Part shown: piece by piece, positions 38,272 through 50,354 of the stretch | Numbering within the stretch: the stretch's first letter is position 1 | How the letters are laid out: every line of letters starts with the position of its first letter | Assembly (NCBI RefSeq): GCF_014851565.1 | Contig: NZ_JACVAA010000003.1 | Location: 434,001-498,000, forward strand | Reading direction: 5' to 3' | DNA from: Pseudomonas sp. PDM15 | GTDB taxonomy: Bacteria; Pseudomonadota; Gammaproteobacteria; Pseudomonadales; Pseudomonadaceae | Length of the DNA: 64,000 bases | The notes under the pieces: model-generated | Seen by the model: only the letters and a program-made list of their open reading frames with translations | Databases searched by the model: none | What the model was told of the DNA's origin: nothing | Translations under genes and position numbers: made by a program

Positions 38272-39582
38272 CTACCAGCAGAGGCCCTCTTTGACCTCGT
38301 CGCTGCACTGGCGCATGAAACCGACCAGGTCGATCAGTTTCTTGCCGGGCGGCAGTTGCTGGACCACGGTTTCGAACAGCTCGTCGCCGTTGCCGAGGAC
38401 GATCACGTCGGCATCCGCCACCACCTGGTTGAGGTCGGAGCGCAGCAGAGAAGAAACGTGGGGGATCTTCGATTCGATGTAGTCACGGTTGGCACCATGA
38501 ACACGGGCGTATTCGACATTGCGATCGAAGATCTTCAGGTCGAAGCCCTTGCCGATCAGCATCTCAGCCAGCTCCACCAGCGGGCTTTCGCGCAGGTCAT
38601 CGGTGCCGGCCTTGAAGCTCAGTCCGAGCAGCGCGACCTTGCGTTTGTCCTGACTGGCGATGAGGTTGTAGGCATTGCGCACCTGGGCCTCGTTGCTCGG
38701 CATCAGCGCGCTGATCAGCGGCGACTCGACGTCGAGCTGGGTGGCGCGGTAGTTCAGAGCGCGAACGTCCTTGGGCAGACAGGAGCCGCCGAAGGCGAAG
38801 CCGGGCTTCATGTAGTACTTGGACAGGTTGAGCTTGTGATCCTGGCAGATCACGTCCATCACCTCGCGGCCGTCGACCCCGACCGCCTTGGCGATGTTGC
38901 CGATCTCGTTGGCGAAGGTGATCTTGGTCGCGTGCCAGACGTTGCAGGTGTACTTGATCATCTCCGCGACCTCGACGGTCTTGCGGATGATCGGGGCGTC
39001 GAGCTCGCTGTAGATTTCCGCGAGCAGATCACCGGAGGTCTGATCCAGCTCGCCGATCACGGTCATGGCGGGGAAATCGTAGTCCTTGATCGCGGTGCTC
39101 TCGCGCAGGAACTCGGGGTTCACCGCCACGCCGAAATCCTTGCCGGCCTTGAGCCCGGAGTATTTCTCCAGGGTAGGAATCACCACGTTGCGCAGAGTAC
39201 CCGGCAGCACGGTGCTACGGACCACCACGGTGTGGCGACTGGTCTTCTCGGGGAGGACCTTGGCGATCTGCTGGCAGACTTCCTCGATGTAGGACACGTC
39301 CAGGTCGCCGTTGCGTTTGCTCGGCGTCGGCGGCGCCAGGAAGGAGATATCGGTCTCCAGAATCGCCTCGCGCACGTCCAATGTGCCGCGCAACTTGCCG
39401 CTGCTCACGCCCTTCTGCAGCAGGTCTTCCAGCCCGGGCTCGACGATCGGCGAGCGACCGCTGTTGATCAGATCGATCTTCAGCGGCGAAATGTCCACAC
39501 CAACGATCTGATGCCCTCTGGCCGACAGGCAACCAGCACACACAGCTCCTACATAGCCCAGCCCAAAGATGCTGATTCGCAT
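38272..39582 (-). CDS. algD: GDP-mannose 6-dehydrogenase
   Basis: Committed enzyme of alginate synthesis, oxidising GDP-mannose to GDP-mannuronate. 436 aa, as in P. aeruginosa. It has the N-terminal NAD motif IFGLGYVGAVCAGCL, the UDP/GDP-sugar dehydrogenase segment SFLAPPTPSKRNGDLDVSYI, and the catalytic Cys in AFGGSCLPKDVRAL. ATG 39582 is preceded by AAGGAGGAG. It is the first gene of the operon, served by the sigma-22-type promoter at 39749-39777. Confidence 0.97.
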   Translation of the reverse strand: MRISIFGLGYVGAVCAGCLSARGHQIVGVDISPLKIDLINSGRSPIVEPGLEDLLQKGVSSGKLRGTLDVREAILETDISFLAPPTPSKRNGDLDVSYIEEVCQQIAKVLPEKTSRHTVVVRSTVLPGTLRNVVIPTLEKYSGLKAGKDFGVAVNPEFLRESTAIKDYDFPAMTVIGELDQTSGDLLAEIYSELDAPIIRKTVEVAEMIKYTCNVWHATKITFANEIGNIAKAVGVDGREVMDVICQDHKLNLSKYYMKPGFAFGGSCLPKDVRALNYRATQLDVESPLISALMPSNEAQVRNAYNLIASQDKRKVALLGLSFKAGTDDLRESPLVELAEMLIGKGFDLKIFDRNVEYARVHGANRDYIESKIPHVSSLLRSDLNQVVADADVIVLGNGDELFETVVQQLPPGKKLIDLVGFMRQCSDEVKEGLCW

Positions 39583-39748
39583 TGGACGATCTCCTCCTTG
39601 CGTTGATCGATACAACAGCCCCATGGCTGTCGCCTACTTCGCGAGACCGGACTACAGGTACTACAAATTCCTCGGGTCTCTGTTACCACCTGGGGCCATC
39701 TTCCGTTCCAATTAAATTGATACAGAAATTGAAATGACCCCGAGCAAA

Positions 39749-39777
39749 ACAGATGCCTTGCGAAACAACAAAGTTCC
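39749..39777 (-). promoter_or_regulatory. AlgU/sigma-22-type promoter of algD
   Basis: On the minus strand GGAACTT (39777-39771) is followed after 17 bases by TCTGT (39753-39749). The published AlgU consensus is GAACTT-N16/17-TCTGA, so only the last base of the -10 differs. The start near 39742 would give a leader of about 160 bases, shorter than the roughly 370-base algD leader known in P. aeruginosa. Confidence 0.72.
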
Positions 39778-39821
39778 GCAGCAGGCAGGTTTAAAGTTAT
39801 TTCTTTGAAAACAGTGACCTA

Positions 39822-39836
39822 GTTACCAGAGGTAAC
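39822..39836. promoter_or_regulatory. Perfect inverted repeat upstream of the algD promoter (possible operator)
   Basis: GTTACC-AGA-GGTAAC lies 45 bases upstream of the -35 element. A further GTTACC copy occurs near 39682 within the algD leader. The regulator is unknown; it resembles no site I can name. Confidence 0.35.
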
Positions 39837-40306
39837 CGATCAAGCGCTTTGCGCGCGTCGTTTTTTTGGCACACACCCAGGGATGCGGCTCTAGGACGCA
39901 GCATACAAGGGTTGAATTAGAAAGTAACACCTAGTTTTTTGCGGCGCTTCACGAAGTAAAAATAGAAGAATATTATTCCCAACCAATCTATAGCCATTTT
40001 TCTGACGCCAACTAATCAAGCATATCTGCACGAACAAGCCATCATAAGGGCGTCAATTACCCAACAATAAGCAGCATCAATTGGCCATCACTCGATCCAC
40101 AATGAAAGTGCTGCCTGACAGAATCACTTCAAATAAGTTTCATATATTTTTCCGCGCGCTTACTTATTCTGGAAATTACTTCGCATATAACAATTCCTAC
40201 CCAAACGGACAGATTAAGCTCCCCTGGCCAGCCTCCGGTCGCTAAACTTTCCCGCAGCGCGGCCGATGTGCCGAGGACAGCCATCCAGTTCAAGAAGCGA
40301 TTACGC

Positions 40307-41872
40307 ATGCGAAACAACCAGCCCGTTACTCAGCGCGAACGCACCTTCCCCGCCCAGCAGCGCCTGATCTCGACCACCGACCTCAAGGGACAGATCACCT
40401 ACTGCAACCAGGCCTTCATTGAGGTCAGCGGCTTCGAGCGGGAAGAATTGATGCGTGCGCCGCACAACCTGGTGCGCCATCCGGATGTGCCGCCCGCCGT
40501 GTTCGAGCACATGTGGCAGACCCTGAAGAAGGGTCGCCCGTGGATGGGCGTGGTGAAGAACCGCAGCAAGAATGGCGACCACTACTGGGTCAACGCCTAT
40601 GTCACTCCGATCCTGGAGAAGGGCCAGGTGGTGGGTTATGAGTCGGTGCGGGTCAAGCCCAGCGCCGAGCAGATCCGTCGCGCCGAGGCGCTGTATGCGC
40701 GGATCAACGCCGGCAAGCCAGCCATCCCCGCCACCGATCGCTGGCTGCCGGTGCTACAAGCCTGGCTGCCATTCATCCTGATCAGCCAGATCGGCTTTCT
40801 GATCGGCCACTGGATGGGTTCGACCTGGGGCTTCCTACTGGCAGCCCTTCTCTCGGTGCCGTTGGGTTTGGCCGGCATCAGTTGGCAGACCCGTGGGGTC
40901 AAGCGCTTGCTGCGCCTGGCCGAGCAGACCACCTCCGATCCGCTGATCGCCCAGATGTACACCGACAGTCGCGGCGCCGAGGCACGCCTGGAAATGGCCA
41001 TGCTCAGCCAGGAAGCGCGCCTGCGCACCTGCCTGACCCGCCTGCAGGACACCGCCGAACGTCTCACCAGCCAGGCCCAGCAGGCCGACCAACTGGCACA
41101 CAACAGCTCGGCCGGGCTGGAACGCCAGCGCGTGGAAACCGAGCAGGTCGCCACCGCCATCAACGAGATGGCCGCCACCACGCTGGAAGTGGCGAGCAAT
41201 GTGGCCCGCGCGGCGATCGCCACCCAGGAGGCCAACCGCCTCACAGGTGAGGGGCGCAACGTCGCCGCGGAAACCCGCGACGCCATCCAGCGCCTCTCGA
41301 CCTCCGTCGGCGAGACCGGCGAGACCGTGTCGCGCCTGGCTCAGGACAGCAACGAGATCGGCGGAGTGGTCGACGTTATCAAAGGGATCGCCGACCAAAC
41401 CAATCTGCTCGCGCTCAACGCCGCCATCGAGGCGGCGCGAGCCGGCGAGATGGGCCGCGGCTTCGCCGTGGTGGCCGACGAGGTTCGCTCGCTGGCCCAG
41501 CGCACGGCCGAATCTACCGGGCAGATCCACGCGCTGATCGCCAAGCTACAGCGCACCGCGGAGGAAGCGGTGATGACCATGGAGATCGGTCGCAAGCAGG
41601 CCGACGAGGGTGTGGAGCGCGTCCAGCAGGCCGACCAGGCGCTGCAGGGCATCAGCGATGCGGTGGCCAACATCACCGACATGGCCAATCAGATCGCAGC
41701 CGCTGCCGAGGAGCAGAGCGCGGTGGCCGACGAGATCAACCAGAACATCACCACCATCGCCCAGCTGGCCGACCAGACTTCCAGCGAGGCGCACAGCACC
41801 GCGCAGCTCAGCGAGGAGCTGACCTCCACCGCCAAGGATCAGTACTCGCTGGTGGAACGCTTCAACCGCTGA
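40307..41872 (+). CDS. aer: Aerotaxis receptor Aer
   Basis: A 521-aa energy/redox-sensing chemoreceptor. The N-terminal PAS domain has [31 protein letters not shown] and the FAD-binding-type [14 protein letters not shown]. Two adjacent membrane helices follow near residues 155-195, and the C-terminal signalling domain has the methyl-accepting hairpin tip ([20 protein letters not shown]). Start ATG 40307 gives [11 protein letters not shown], matching the Aer start I know; its ribosome site is weak. It is divergent from algD. No ANR box was found in its upstream region. Confidence 0.93.
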   Translation: MRNNQPVTQRERTFPAQQRLISTTDLKGQITYCNQAFIEVSGFEREELMRAPHNLVRHPDVPPAVFEHMWQTLKKGRPWMGVVKNRSKNGDHYWVNAYVTPILEKGQVVGYESVRVKPSAEQIRRAEALYARINAGKPAIPATDRWLPVLQAWLPFILISQIGFLIGHWMGSTWGFLLAALLSVPLGLAGISWQTRGVKRLLRLAEQTTSDPLIAQMYTDSRGAEARLEMAMLSQEARLRTCLTRLQDTAERLTSQAQQADQLAHNSSAGLERQRVETEQVATAINEMAATTLEVASNVARAAIATQEANRLTGEGRNVAAETRDAIQRLSTSVGETGETVSRLAQDSNEIGGVVDVIKGIADQTNLLALNAAIEAARAGEMGRGFAVVADEVRSLAQRTAESTGQIHALIAKLQRTAEEAVMTMEIGRKQADEGVERVQQADQALQGISDAVANITDMANQIAAAAEEQSAVADEINQNITTIAQLADQTSSEAHSTAQLSEELTSTAKDQYSLVERFNR

Positions 41873-41882
41873 GTGATACAGC

Positions 41883-41902
41883 GGCGCCCCGATCAGGGCG
41901 CC
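41883..41902. terminator. Hairpin between aer and the GNAT gene
   Basis: GGCGCCC (41883-41889) and GGGCGCC (41896-41902) form a perfect stem between the two convergent stops. There is no T run, so intrinsic termination is doubtful. Confidence 0.35.
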
Positions 41903-41906
41903 GTCG

Positions 41907-42848
41907 TCAGCGCCAGTCGTCGAGCAGGAACACGCCGGGCCTGTTGTAGCCGGGCTCGTTGTCACGCTGCATGGCGATGCCCTGGATATCGGTGCGCATG
42001 CCCCGTTCGAGCATGCAGCGATAGGCCTCATGGCGCGCCGTGTTGACCCCGGCCTCCAGTCGCTCCATGCCGCGGGCGTCGGCCAGCGCCTCGCAGGCAT
42101 CGAGCAGGCGCTCGAAACGCGCCAGCTCTCCCGCCCCCGATGCAACCGCGGCGAACTTGACGTAGCACTTGCCGCTCCCCGCCTCGCTGCCCGCGCCGCA
42201 GTGGCAGACGGCGAAGCCGACCAGCTCCCCTTCCTCCCGCAGCAACACGGTGTCGCCAAGCCCCTGGGCCTGGGTCGCACGAATTTCCCGAGCCACGTCC
42301 AGGCCCTGGTAGATCCGGTCGGTGAGCGACGCGCAGGCACGCAACACTTCTTCCCGCTCCGCCTCGGCAAGCGCCGAGTAGCGCTCCCAGCCGCCCTCGG
42401 CCTGGCCGGACCGCACCGGCTTGGACATGATGGCGGTGAGCGCTCGCGGCCAAAAGCCGTAGCGTTGATACAGGCCCACATGCTTGGGGCTCTGCGCGAA
42501 GGTGAACAGGCCGGCGTGGCTCACGCCCCAACACTCGAACAGGGCCATGACCGGATCCAGCAGGCGCTGGCCGAAGCCGCCGTTCCAGTAGTCGGGGTGA
42601 ATCGTCAGCGGGCCGAAGAAGCCTACGCTGCCCCAGCGCGTGGCGAAGTTGGAGCCAACCAGCACGCCGCCCTGCTCGGCCACGAAGGCGGCCGCCGGGT
42701 CGGCCAGCCAGCGCGTCCTGGCGTAGTCCTGGTCGCCCCAGAAGGTCGCCGGATCCGGCGCGCCGAGGAAGGTGCCGAAGGCCAGGCCAATGATGCGACC
42801 GGCCTCCGGCAGATCGTCCTCTGTCATGGGGCGGGTGATCGTGTCCAT
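41907..42848 (-). CDS. GNAT-family acetyltransferase-like protein
   Basis: A 313-aa protein starting MDTITRPMTEDDLPEAGRII. The acetyl-CoA-binding part is probably GPLTIHPDYWNGGFGQRLLD, and SPKHVGLYQRYGFWPRAL is a typical GNAT end. A second, weaker GNAT-like half follows (TVLLREEGELVGFAVCHCG), so it may be a tandem-GNAT protein. The substrate is unknown. GGAGGT lies just upstream of the ATG. Confidence 0.82.
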   Translation of the reverse strand: MDTITRPMTEDDLPEAGRIIGLAFGTFLGAPDPATFWGDQDYARTRWLADPAAAFVAEQGGVLVGSNFATRWGSVGFFGPLTIHPDYWNGGFGQRLLDPVMALFECWGVSHAGLFTFAQSPKHVGLYQRYGFWPRALTAIMSKPVRSGQAEGGWERYSALAEAEREEVLRACASLTDRIYQGLDVAREIRATQAQGLGDTVLLREEGELVGFAVCHCGAGSEAGSGKCYVKFAAVASGAGELARFERLLDACEALADARGMERLEAGVNTARHEAYRCMLERGMRTDIQGIAMQRDNEPGYNRPGVFLLDDWR

Positions 42849-42931
42849 GGTACCTCCGTTGCGTCCCTGTCGATGTGCGCATGCTTAGCAGAGCACAGGC
42901 GTCCTGTTTCGGCCATCCGCGGCGCGCTGCG

Positions 42932-43603
42932 CTAGCGGTTCGCCAGAAAAGCCGCCACGCCCTGCGCCGCTCGCTGCAGGTGCTGTTCATGACTGAAGCC
43001 CGAGGCCTTCAGCGGCTTCAGATCGTGGTCGGCCGCCTCTAGCCACTCCACGCGGACTGCCGAGGCCAACGCGTAGGCCTCCACCACCTGACGGTTGCCC
43101 AGAGCATCACGCTCGCCCTGGACGATCAGGGTCGGCGTGCGCAGATCGACCAGATGCGCCACCCGCGGCTTCTCCGGCTTGCCCGCGGCATAGAAGGGAT
43201 AACCCAGACAGACCAGTGCATCAGCACCCAGCTCGTCCGCCACCAGGCTGGCCATGCGCCCGCCCATGGACTTGCCGCCAATGGCCAGCGGCCCGCTCAC
43301 CCGCTTACGTACCTCGGCATACACCTGCCGCCAGCACTCCAGTAGCTGCGCCTGCGGATTGGGCGGGCGCTTGCCGCCCCCCGAACGCCTTTCGGCCATA
43401 TAGGGAAATTCGAAGCGCAGCACGCTCACCCCGCGCGCGGCCAGCAGCGCGGCCATGCGCTGCATGAAGTCGCTGTCCATCGGCGCACCGGCGCCGTGGG
43501 CGAGGATCAGGGTGACCTGCGACATTCCGTCCGCCCCGTTCCACAGCCATCCCTGCGCTCGGCATTGATCCTCGTCAATAACCGTCAACTTGCCATTACC
43601 CAT
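42932..43603 (-). CDS. Alpha/beta hydrolase (KANL3/Tex30-like)
   Basis: A 223-aa hydrolase with LILAHGAGAPMDSDFMQRMA near the oxyanion region, the nucleophile elbow GGKSMGGRMAS, Asp in IVQGERDALG and His in EAADHDLKPL. It matches the small bacterial KANL3/Tex30-like group of unknown substrate. The start is uncertain: ATG 43603 keeps the conserved QGWLWNG segment, while ATG 43522 would begin at MSQVTLILAH. With the longer form, the ANR box for the divergent cco operon lies inside this reading frame. Confidence 0.8.
   Translation of the reverse strand: MGNGKLTVIDEDQCRAQGWLWNGADGMSQVTLILAHGAGAPMDSDFMQRMAALLAARGVSVLRFEFPYMAERRSGGGKRPPNPQAQLLECWRQVYAEVRKRVSGPLAIGGKSMGGRMASLVADELGADALVCLGYPFYAAGKPEKPRVAHLVDLRTPTLIVQGERDALGNRQVVEAYALASAVRVEWLEAADHDLKPLKASGFSHEQHLQRAAQGVAAFLANR
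43565..43578 (+). promoter_or_regulatory. ANR/FNR box upstream of the first cco operon
   Basis: TTGAT-CCTC-GTCAA matches the ANR consensus TTGAT-N4-ATCAA in nine of ten conserved bases. Its centre is 29.5 bases before a -10-like CATGCT at 43601, the class II (-41.5) geometry, and about 70 bases before the ccoN start. In PAO1 the positionally equivalent first operon (cco2) is ANR-controlled. Confidence 0.75.
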
Positions 43604-43644
43604 GCTTGCCCTGCTTTTCCTAACCGTGGATGGAAGCCCAACAC

Positions 43645-45084
43645 ATGAACACAACCAGCAGCACCGCCTACAACTATAAGGTGGTCCGCCAGTTCGCCAT
43701 TATGACGGTGGTTTGGGGCATAGTCGGGATGGGGCTCGGCGTGTTCATCGCCGCCCAGCTGGCCTGGCCCGAACTGAACTTCAACCTGCCGTGGACCAGC
43801 TTTGGTCGATTGCGCCCGCTGCACACCAATGCGGTGATCTTCGCCTTCGGCGGCTGCGCGCTGTTTGCCACCAGCTATTACTCGCTGCAACGCACCTGCC
43901 AGACCCGACTGATCTCGGACAAGCTGGCCGCCTTCACCTTCTGGGGCTGGCAACTGGTGATCGTCCTCGCCGCCATCAGCCTGCCCTTGGGCTGGACCAG
44001 CTCCAAGGAATACGCCGAGCTGGAATGGCCGATCGACATCCTCATCACCATCGTCTGGGTCGCCTACGCCCTGGTGTTCTTCGGCACCCTGCTCAAGCGC
44101 CGGACCAAGCACATCTATGTGGGCAACTGGTTCTTCGGCGGTTTCATCCTCACCGTGGCGATCCTGCACATCGTCAACAACCTGGAGCTGCCGGTCAGCC
44201 TGACCAAGTCCTACTCGCTGTATGCCGGTGCCACCGACGCCATGGTCCAGTGGTGGTACGGCCACAACGCCGTGGGCTTCTTCCTCACCGCCGGCTTCCT
44301 GGGGATGATGTACTACTTCGTGCCCAAGCAGGCCGAACGCCCGGTGTACTCCTATCGCCTGTCCATCGTGCACTTCTGGGCGCTGATCACCCTGTACATC
44401 TGGGCCGGCCCGCACCACCTGCACTACACCGCGCTGCCGGACTGGGCGCAGAGCCTGGGCATGGTCATGTCCCTGGTGCTGCTGGCACCCAGTTGGGGCG
44501 GCATGATCAACGGCATGATGACCCTCTCGGGTGCCTGGCATAAGTTGCGCACGGACCCGATCCTGCGCTTCCTCGTGGTGTCCCTGGCCTTCTACGGCAT
44601 GTCCACCTTCGAAGGCCCGATGATGGCGATCAAGACCGTCAATGCCCTGTCGCACTACACCGACTGGACCATCGGCCACGTACACGCCGGGGCCCTCGGC
44701 TGGGTGGCGATGATCTCCATCGGCTCGCTCTACCACCTGATCCCGAAAGTCTTCGGCCGCGAGCAGATGCACAGCCTGCCGCTGATCAACGCGCACTTCT
44801 GGCTCGCCACCATCGGTACCGTGCTGTACATCGCCTCCATGTGGGTCAACGGCATCACCCAGGGCCTGATGTGGCGTGCGGTGAACGACGACGGCACCCT
44901 CACCTACTCCTTCGTCGAGGCGCTCGAGGCCAGCCACCTGGGCTTCGTCATCCGCGTCGCTGGTGGCGCCATCTTCCTGCTCGGCATGTTCCTGATGGCC
45001 TGGAACACCTGGCTGACCGTACGCGCCGCCAAGCCGGCCGAGTACGACGCCGAAGCCCTGATCCCCGCGGAGGTCGCCCACTGA
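43645..45084 (+). CDS. ccoN: cbb3 oxidase catalytic subunit, first operon
   Basis: A 479-aa, twelve-helix haem-copper subunit that reduces O2 to water and pumps protons. Its metal-ligand His residues are in [45 protein letters not shown] and [15 protein letters not shown] 45 bases after the anti-parallel hydrolase start region was chosen (43645); an in-frame ATG lies at 43630. It overlaps ccoO by one base (TGATG). Position corresponds to the low-oxygen isoform of PAO1. Confidence 0.96.
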   Translation: MNTTSSTAYNYKVVRQFAIMTVVWGIVGMGLGVFIAAQLAWPELNFNLPWTSFGRLRPLHTNAVIFAFGGCALFATSYYSLQRTCQTRLISDKLAAFTFWGWQLVIVLAAISLPLGWTSSKEYAELEWPIDILITIVWVAYALVFFGTLLKRRTKHIYVGNWFFGGFILTVAILHIVNNLELPVSLTKSYSLYAGATDAMVQWWYGHNAVGFFLTAGFLGMMYYFVPKQAERPVYSYRLSIVHFWALITLYIWAGPHHLHYTALPDWAQSLGMVMSLVLLAPSWGGMINGMMTLSGAWHKLRTDPILRFLVVSLAFYGMSTFEGPMMAIKTVNALSHYTDWTIGHVHAGALGWVAMISIGSLYHLIPKVFGREQMHSLPLINAHFWLATIGTVLYIASMWVNGITQGLMWRAVNDDGTLTYSFVEALEASHLGFVIRVAGGAIFLLGMFLMAWNTWLTVRAAKPAEYDAEALIPAEVAH

Positions 45085-45698
45085 TGAGCAGCAAGCACGA
45101 AATACTCGAGAAGAACGTCGGCCTGCTGGCCCTGATGATGGTCTTCGCCGTGAGCATCGGCGGCCTGACCCAGATCGTCCCGCTGTTCTTCCAGGACGTG
45201 GTCAACGAGCCGGTCAAGGGCATGCAGCCCTACACCGCCCTGCAGCTGGAAGGTCGTGACATCTATATCCGCGAAGGCTGCGTCGGCTGCCACTCGCAGA
45301 TGATCCGCCCGTTCCGTGCCGAAACCGAGCGCTACGGCCACTACTCCGTGGCCGGCGAAAGCGTCTGGGACCACCCGTTCCTGTGGGGCTCCAAGCGTAC
45401 CGGCCCCGACCTGGCCCGCGTCGGCGGGCGCTACTCGGACGACTGGCACCGTGCCCACCTGTACAACCCGCGCAACGTGGTACCGGAATCGAAGATGCCG
45501 GCCTACCCCTGGCTGGTCGAGAGCAAGCTCGACGGCAAGGACAGCGGCGCCAAGATGCAGGCCCTGCGCACCCTAGGCGTGCCCTACAGCGACGCCGACA
45601 TCGCCGGCGCCCAGGCGGCCGTGAAGGACAAGAGCGAGATGGAAGCGCTGGTCGCCTACCTGCAGGTGCTCGGCACCAGCCTGAAGAACAAGAGGTAA
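45084..45698 (+). CDS. ccoO: cbb3 oxidase monohaem cytochrome c subunit, first operon
   Basis: A 204-aa membrane-anchored cytochrome c with one N-terminal helix and the haem motif CVGCH (C66, C69, H70); axial Met is likely in [12 protein letters not shown]. It passes electrons from CcoP to CcoN. It starts on the last base of the ccoN stop. Parts of its DNA are nearly identical to the second ccoO (see findings). Confidence 0.96.
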   Translation: MSSKHEILEKNVGLLALMMVFAVSIGGLTQIVPLFFQDVVNEPVKGMQPYTALQLEGRDIYIREGCVGCHSQMIRPFRAETERYGHYSVAGESVWDHPFLWGSKRTGPDLARVGGRYSDDWHRAHLYNPRNVVPESKMPAYPWLVESKLDGKDSGAKMQALRTLGVPYSDADIAGAQAAVKDKSEMEALVAYLQVLGTSLKNKR

Positions 45699-45704
45699 TC
45701 GGAC

Positions 45705-48437
<2,733 letters not shown>

Positions 48438-48438
<1 letters not shown>

Positions 48439-49055
48439 TGGCCGGTAGCAAACACGAGATATTCGAGAAGAACATCGGCCTGCTGGCCATCGGCATGGTC
48501 CTGGCCGTGAGCATCGGTGGTCTGACCCAGATCGTTCCGCTGTTCTTCCAGGACGTCACCAACACCCCGGTGGAAGGCATGAAGCCGCGCACCGCCCTGG
48601 AGCTGGAAGGTCGTGACATCTATATCCGCGAAGGCTGCGTCGGCTGCCACTCGCAGATGATCCGTCCGTTCCGTGCCGAGACCGAGCGCTACGGCCACTA
48701 CTCCGTGGCCGGCGAAAGCGTCTGGGACCACCCATTCCTGTGGGGTTCCAAGCGTACCGGTCCTGACCTGGCCCGCGTCGGCGGCCGCTACTCCGATGAC
48801 TGGCACCGTGCGCACCTGTACAACCCGCGCAACGTGGTACCGGAGTCGAAGATGCCGGCCTACCCGTGGCTGGTCGAGAACAAGCTCGACGGCAAGGACA
48901 CCGCCGCCAAGATGGAAGCCCTGCGCGCCCTCGGCGTGCCCTACACCGACGAAGACATCGCCGGTGCTCGCGAAGCCGTCAAAGGCAAGACCGAGATGGA
49001 CGCCATGGTGGCCTTCCTGCAAGGCCTGGGCACTTCTATCAAGAACAAACGGTAA
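48438..49055 (+). CDS. ccoO: cbb3 oxidase monohaem cytochrome c subunit, second operon
   Basis: A 205-aa protein with haem motif CVGCH after the segment GRDIYIREG and a single N-terminal membrane helix. It starts on the last base of the ccoN stop, as in the first operon. It is closely similar to the first CcoO over the haem region. Confidence 0.96.
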
Positions 49056-49061
49056 CGCGTG

Positions 49062-49247
49062 ATGGATATCGGGATGATTCGCGGCATCGGCACGGCAGTG
49101 GTCTTCATCGCCTTCATCGGCGTGGTGCTCTGGGCCTACAGCAGCAGACGCAAGAGCAGCTTCGACGAAGCGGCCAACCTGCCCTTCGCCGACGACGTCC
49201 CGGCCAAAAAGCGTGACGAGCAAGATTCTGGGAGCAATAAAGAATGA
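49062..49247 (+). CDS. ccoQ: cbb3 oxidase small subunit CcoQ
   Basis: A 61-aa single-helix protein ([20 protein letters not shown]) with a charged tail, typical CcoQ, which stabilises the CcoNOP complex. A GTG three bases upstream is an alternative start. It overlaps ccoP by four bases. There is no counterpart in the first operon. Confidence 0.9.
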   Translation: MDIGMIRGIGTAVVFIAFIGVVLWAYSSRRKSSFDEAANLPFADDVPAKKRDEQDSGSNKE

Positions 49248-50221
49248 CTTTGTTCTGGAGTATTTACGTCAGCGTACTGAGCCTCGGCACCATCGTGGCT
49301 CTTACTGCGCTGATCTTCGGTATTCGCAAGGGCCAGCGCCCCGAGACCACCGAAGACACCGTCGGCCATGCCTTCGACGGTATCGAGGAGTTCGATAACC
49401 CGCTGCCGAAGTGGTGGTTCATGCTGTTCATCGGCACCATCATCTTCGCCCTCGGCTACCTGGTCCTGTACCCGGGCCTGGGCAACTGGAAAGGCGTACT
49501 GCCAGGCTACAACGAAGCCGGCGACGGCAAGCCCTTCGCCAACGGCGAAGCCGGCTGGACCGGCGTGCACCAGTGGGAAAAGGAAATGGTCCGCGCTGAC
49601 AAGGAGTACGCGCCGATCTACGCCAAGTTCGCCGGCCAGCCGATTGAGGAAGTGGCCAAGGACCCTCAAGCACTGAAAATGGGCGCCCGCCTGTTCGCCT
49701 CCAACTGCTCCGTGTGCCACGGCTCCGATGCCAAGGGCAACTACGGCTTCCCCAACCTGACCGACAACGAGTGGCGCTGGGGCGGCAAGCCGGAAGACAT
49801 CAAGCAGACCATCATCGGTGGCCGCCACGGCCAGATGCCGGCCCAGGCACCGACTATCGGCGAGGAAGGCGTGCGCAACGTCGCCGCCTACGTGCTCACC
49901 GAACTGGCCGGCCGCAAGCTGCCGGAAGGCACCAAGGCCGACGTCGCCGCCGGCAAGCAGGTGTTCGAGAGCGTCTGCTTCGCCTGCCACACCAAGGAAG
50001 GCACCGGCACCCCGAGCATGGGCGCACCGAACCTGACCAACCCGAGCGCCTTCATCTACGGCAGCAGCTACGCCCAGCTGCAGCAGACCATCCGTTACGG
50101 CCGCAGCGGCAACATGCCTGCCCAGCTGCCGTACGTGGGTAGCGAAGACAAGGTGCACCTGCTGGCCGCCTACGTGTACAGCCTGTCGCACGGCAAGGCC
50201 GACGTGGCAGTCGAGAAGTAA
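49244..50221 (+). CDS. ccoP: cbb3 oxidase dihaem cytochrome c subunit, second operon
   Basis: A 325-aa paralogue with two N-terminal helices and haem motifs CSVCH and CFACH. It differs from the first CcoP by an insertion in the region after the second helix ([15 protein letters not shown]). It is coupled to ccoQ by an ATGA overlap. Confidence 0.96.
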   Translation: MTLFWSIYVSVLSLGTIVALTALIFGIRKGQRPETTEDTVGHAFDGIEEFDNPLPKWWFMLFIGTIIFALGYLVLYPGLGNWKGVLPGYNEAGDGKPFANGEAGWTGVHQWEKEMVRADKEYAPIYAKFAGQPIEEVAKDPQALKMGARLFASNCSVCHGSDAKGNYGFPNLTDNEWRWGGKPEDIKQTIIGGRHGQMPAQAPTIGEEGVRNVAAYVLTELAGRKLPEGTKADVAAGKQVFESVCFACHTKEGTGTPSMGAPNLTNPSAFIYGSSYAQLQQTIRYGRSGNMPAQLPYVGSEDKVHLLAAYVYSLSHGKADVAVEK

Positions 50222-50230
50222 TGCGTACCC

Positions 50231-50262
50231 GCCCGGGACGCGACCGCCGGTCGCACCCGGGC
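50231..50262 (+). terminator. Two-part GC hairpin after the second ccoP
   Basis: GCCCGGG/CCCGGGC forms an outer stem and GCGACC/GGTCGC an inner stem, separated by a small internal loop. No T run follows. It matches in style the hairpin closing the first cco operon. Confidence 0.5.
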
Positions 50263-50354
50263 ATCGCTCGATCAGGCGTACCATAGTGCCGTGAAATCCT
50301 GACTCCCTCGGCAAGTATCGACGGAGCACTCACCCAAGCCGTGGTACGCAACTG

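Larger units (their letters stand above)
39583..40306. other. AT-rich algD / aer divergent regulatory region
   Basis: This 724-base stretch has no credible gene and is far richer in A and T than the flanking coding DNA, especially 39900-40200. It contains the AlgU-type algD promoter and a short perfect inverted repeat upstream of it, both listed separately. I found no full match to the AlgR site (CCGTTCGTC) on either strand. AT tracts such as those near 39950-40010 would suit bending proteins like IHF, but I could not fix a site. Confidence 0.6.

Noticed and set aside
39867..39886. Possible sigma-54 promoter TTGGCAC upstream of aer
   Set aside because: The GG element is present but the GC at the required 10-base distance is not; spacing to a second element fails.
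39583..40306. AlgR binding site (CCGTTCGTC type)
   Set aside because: Only poor partial matches such as CCGTTTGGG near 40204; not enough to report as a site.
40129..40317. 62-codon minus-strand frame in the algD-aer region
   Set aside because: Overlaps the aer start, has no ribosome site and no recognisable family; the end lies in AT-rich non-coding DNA.
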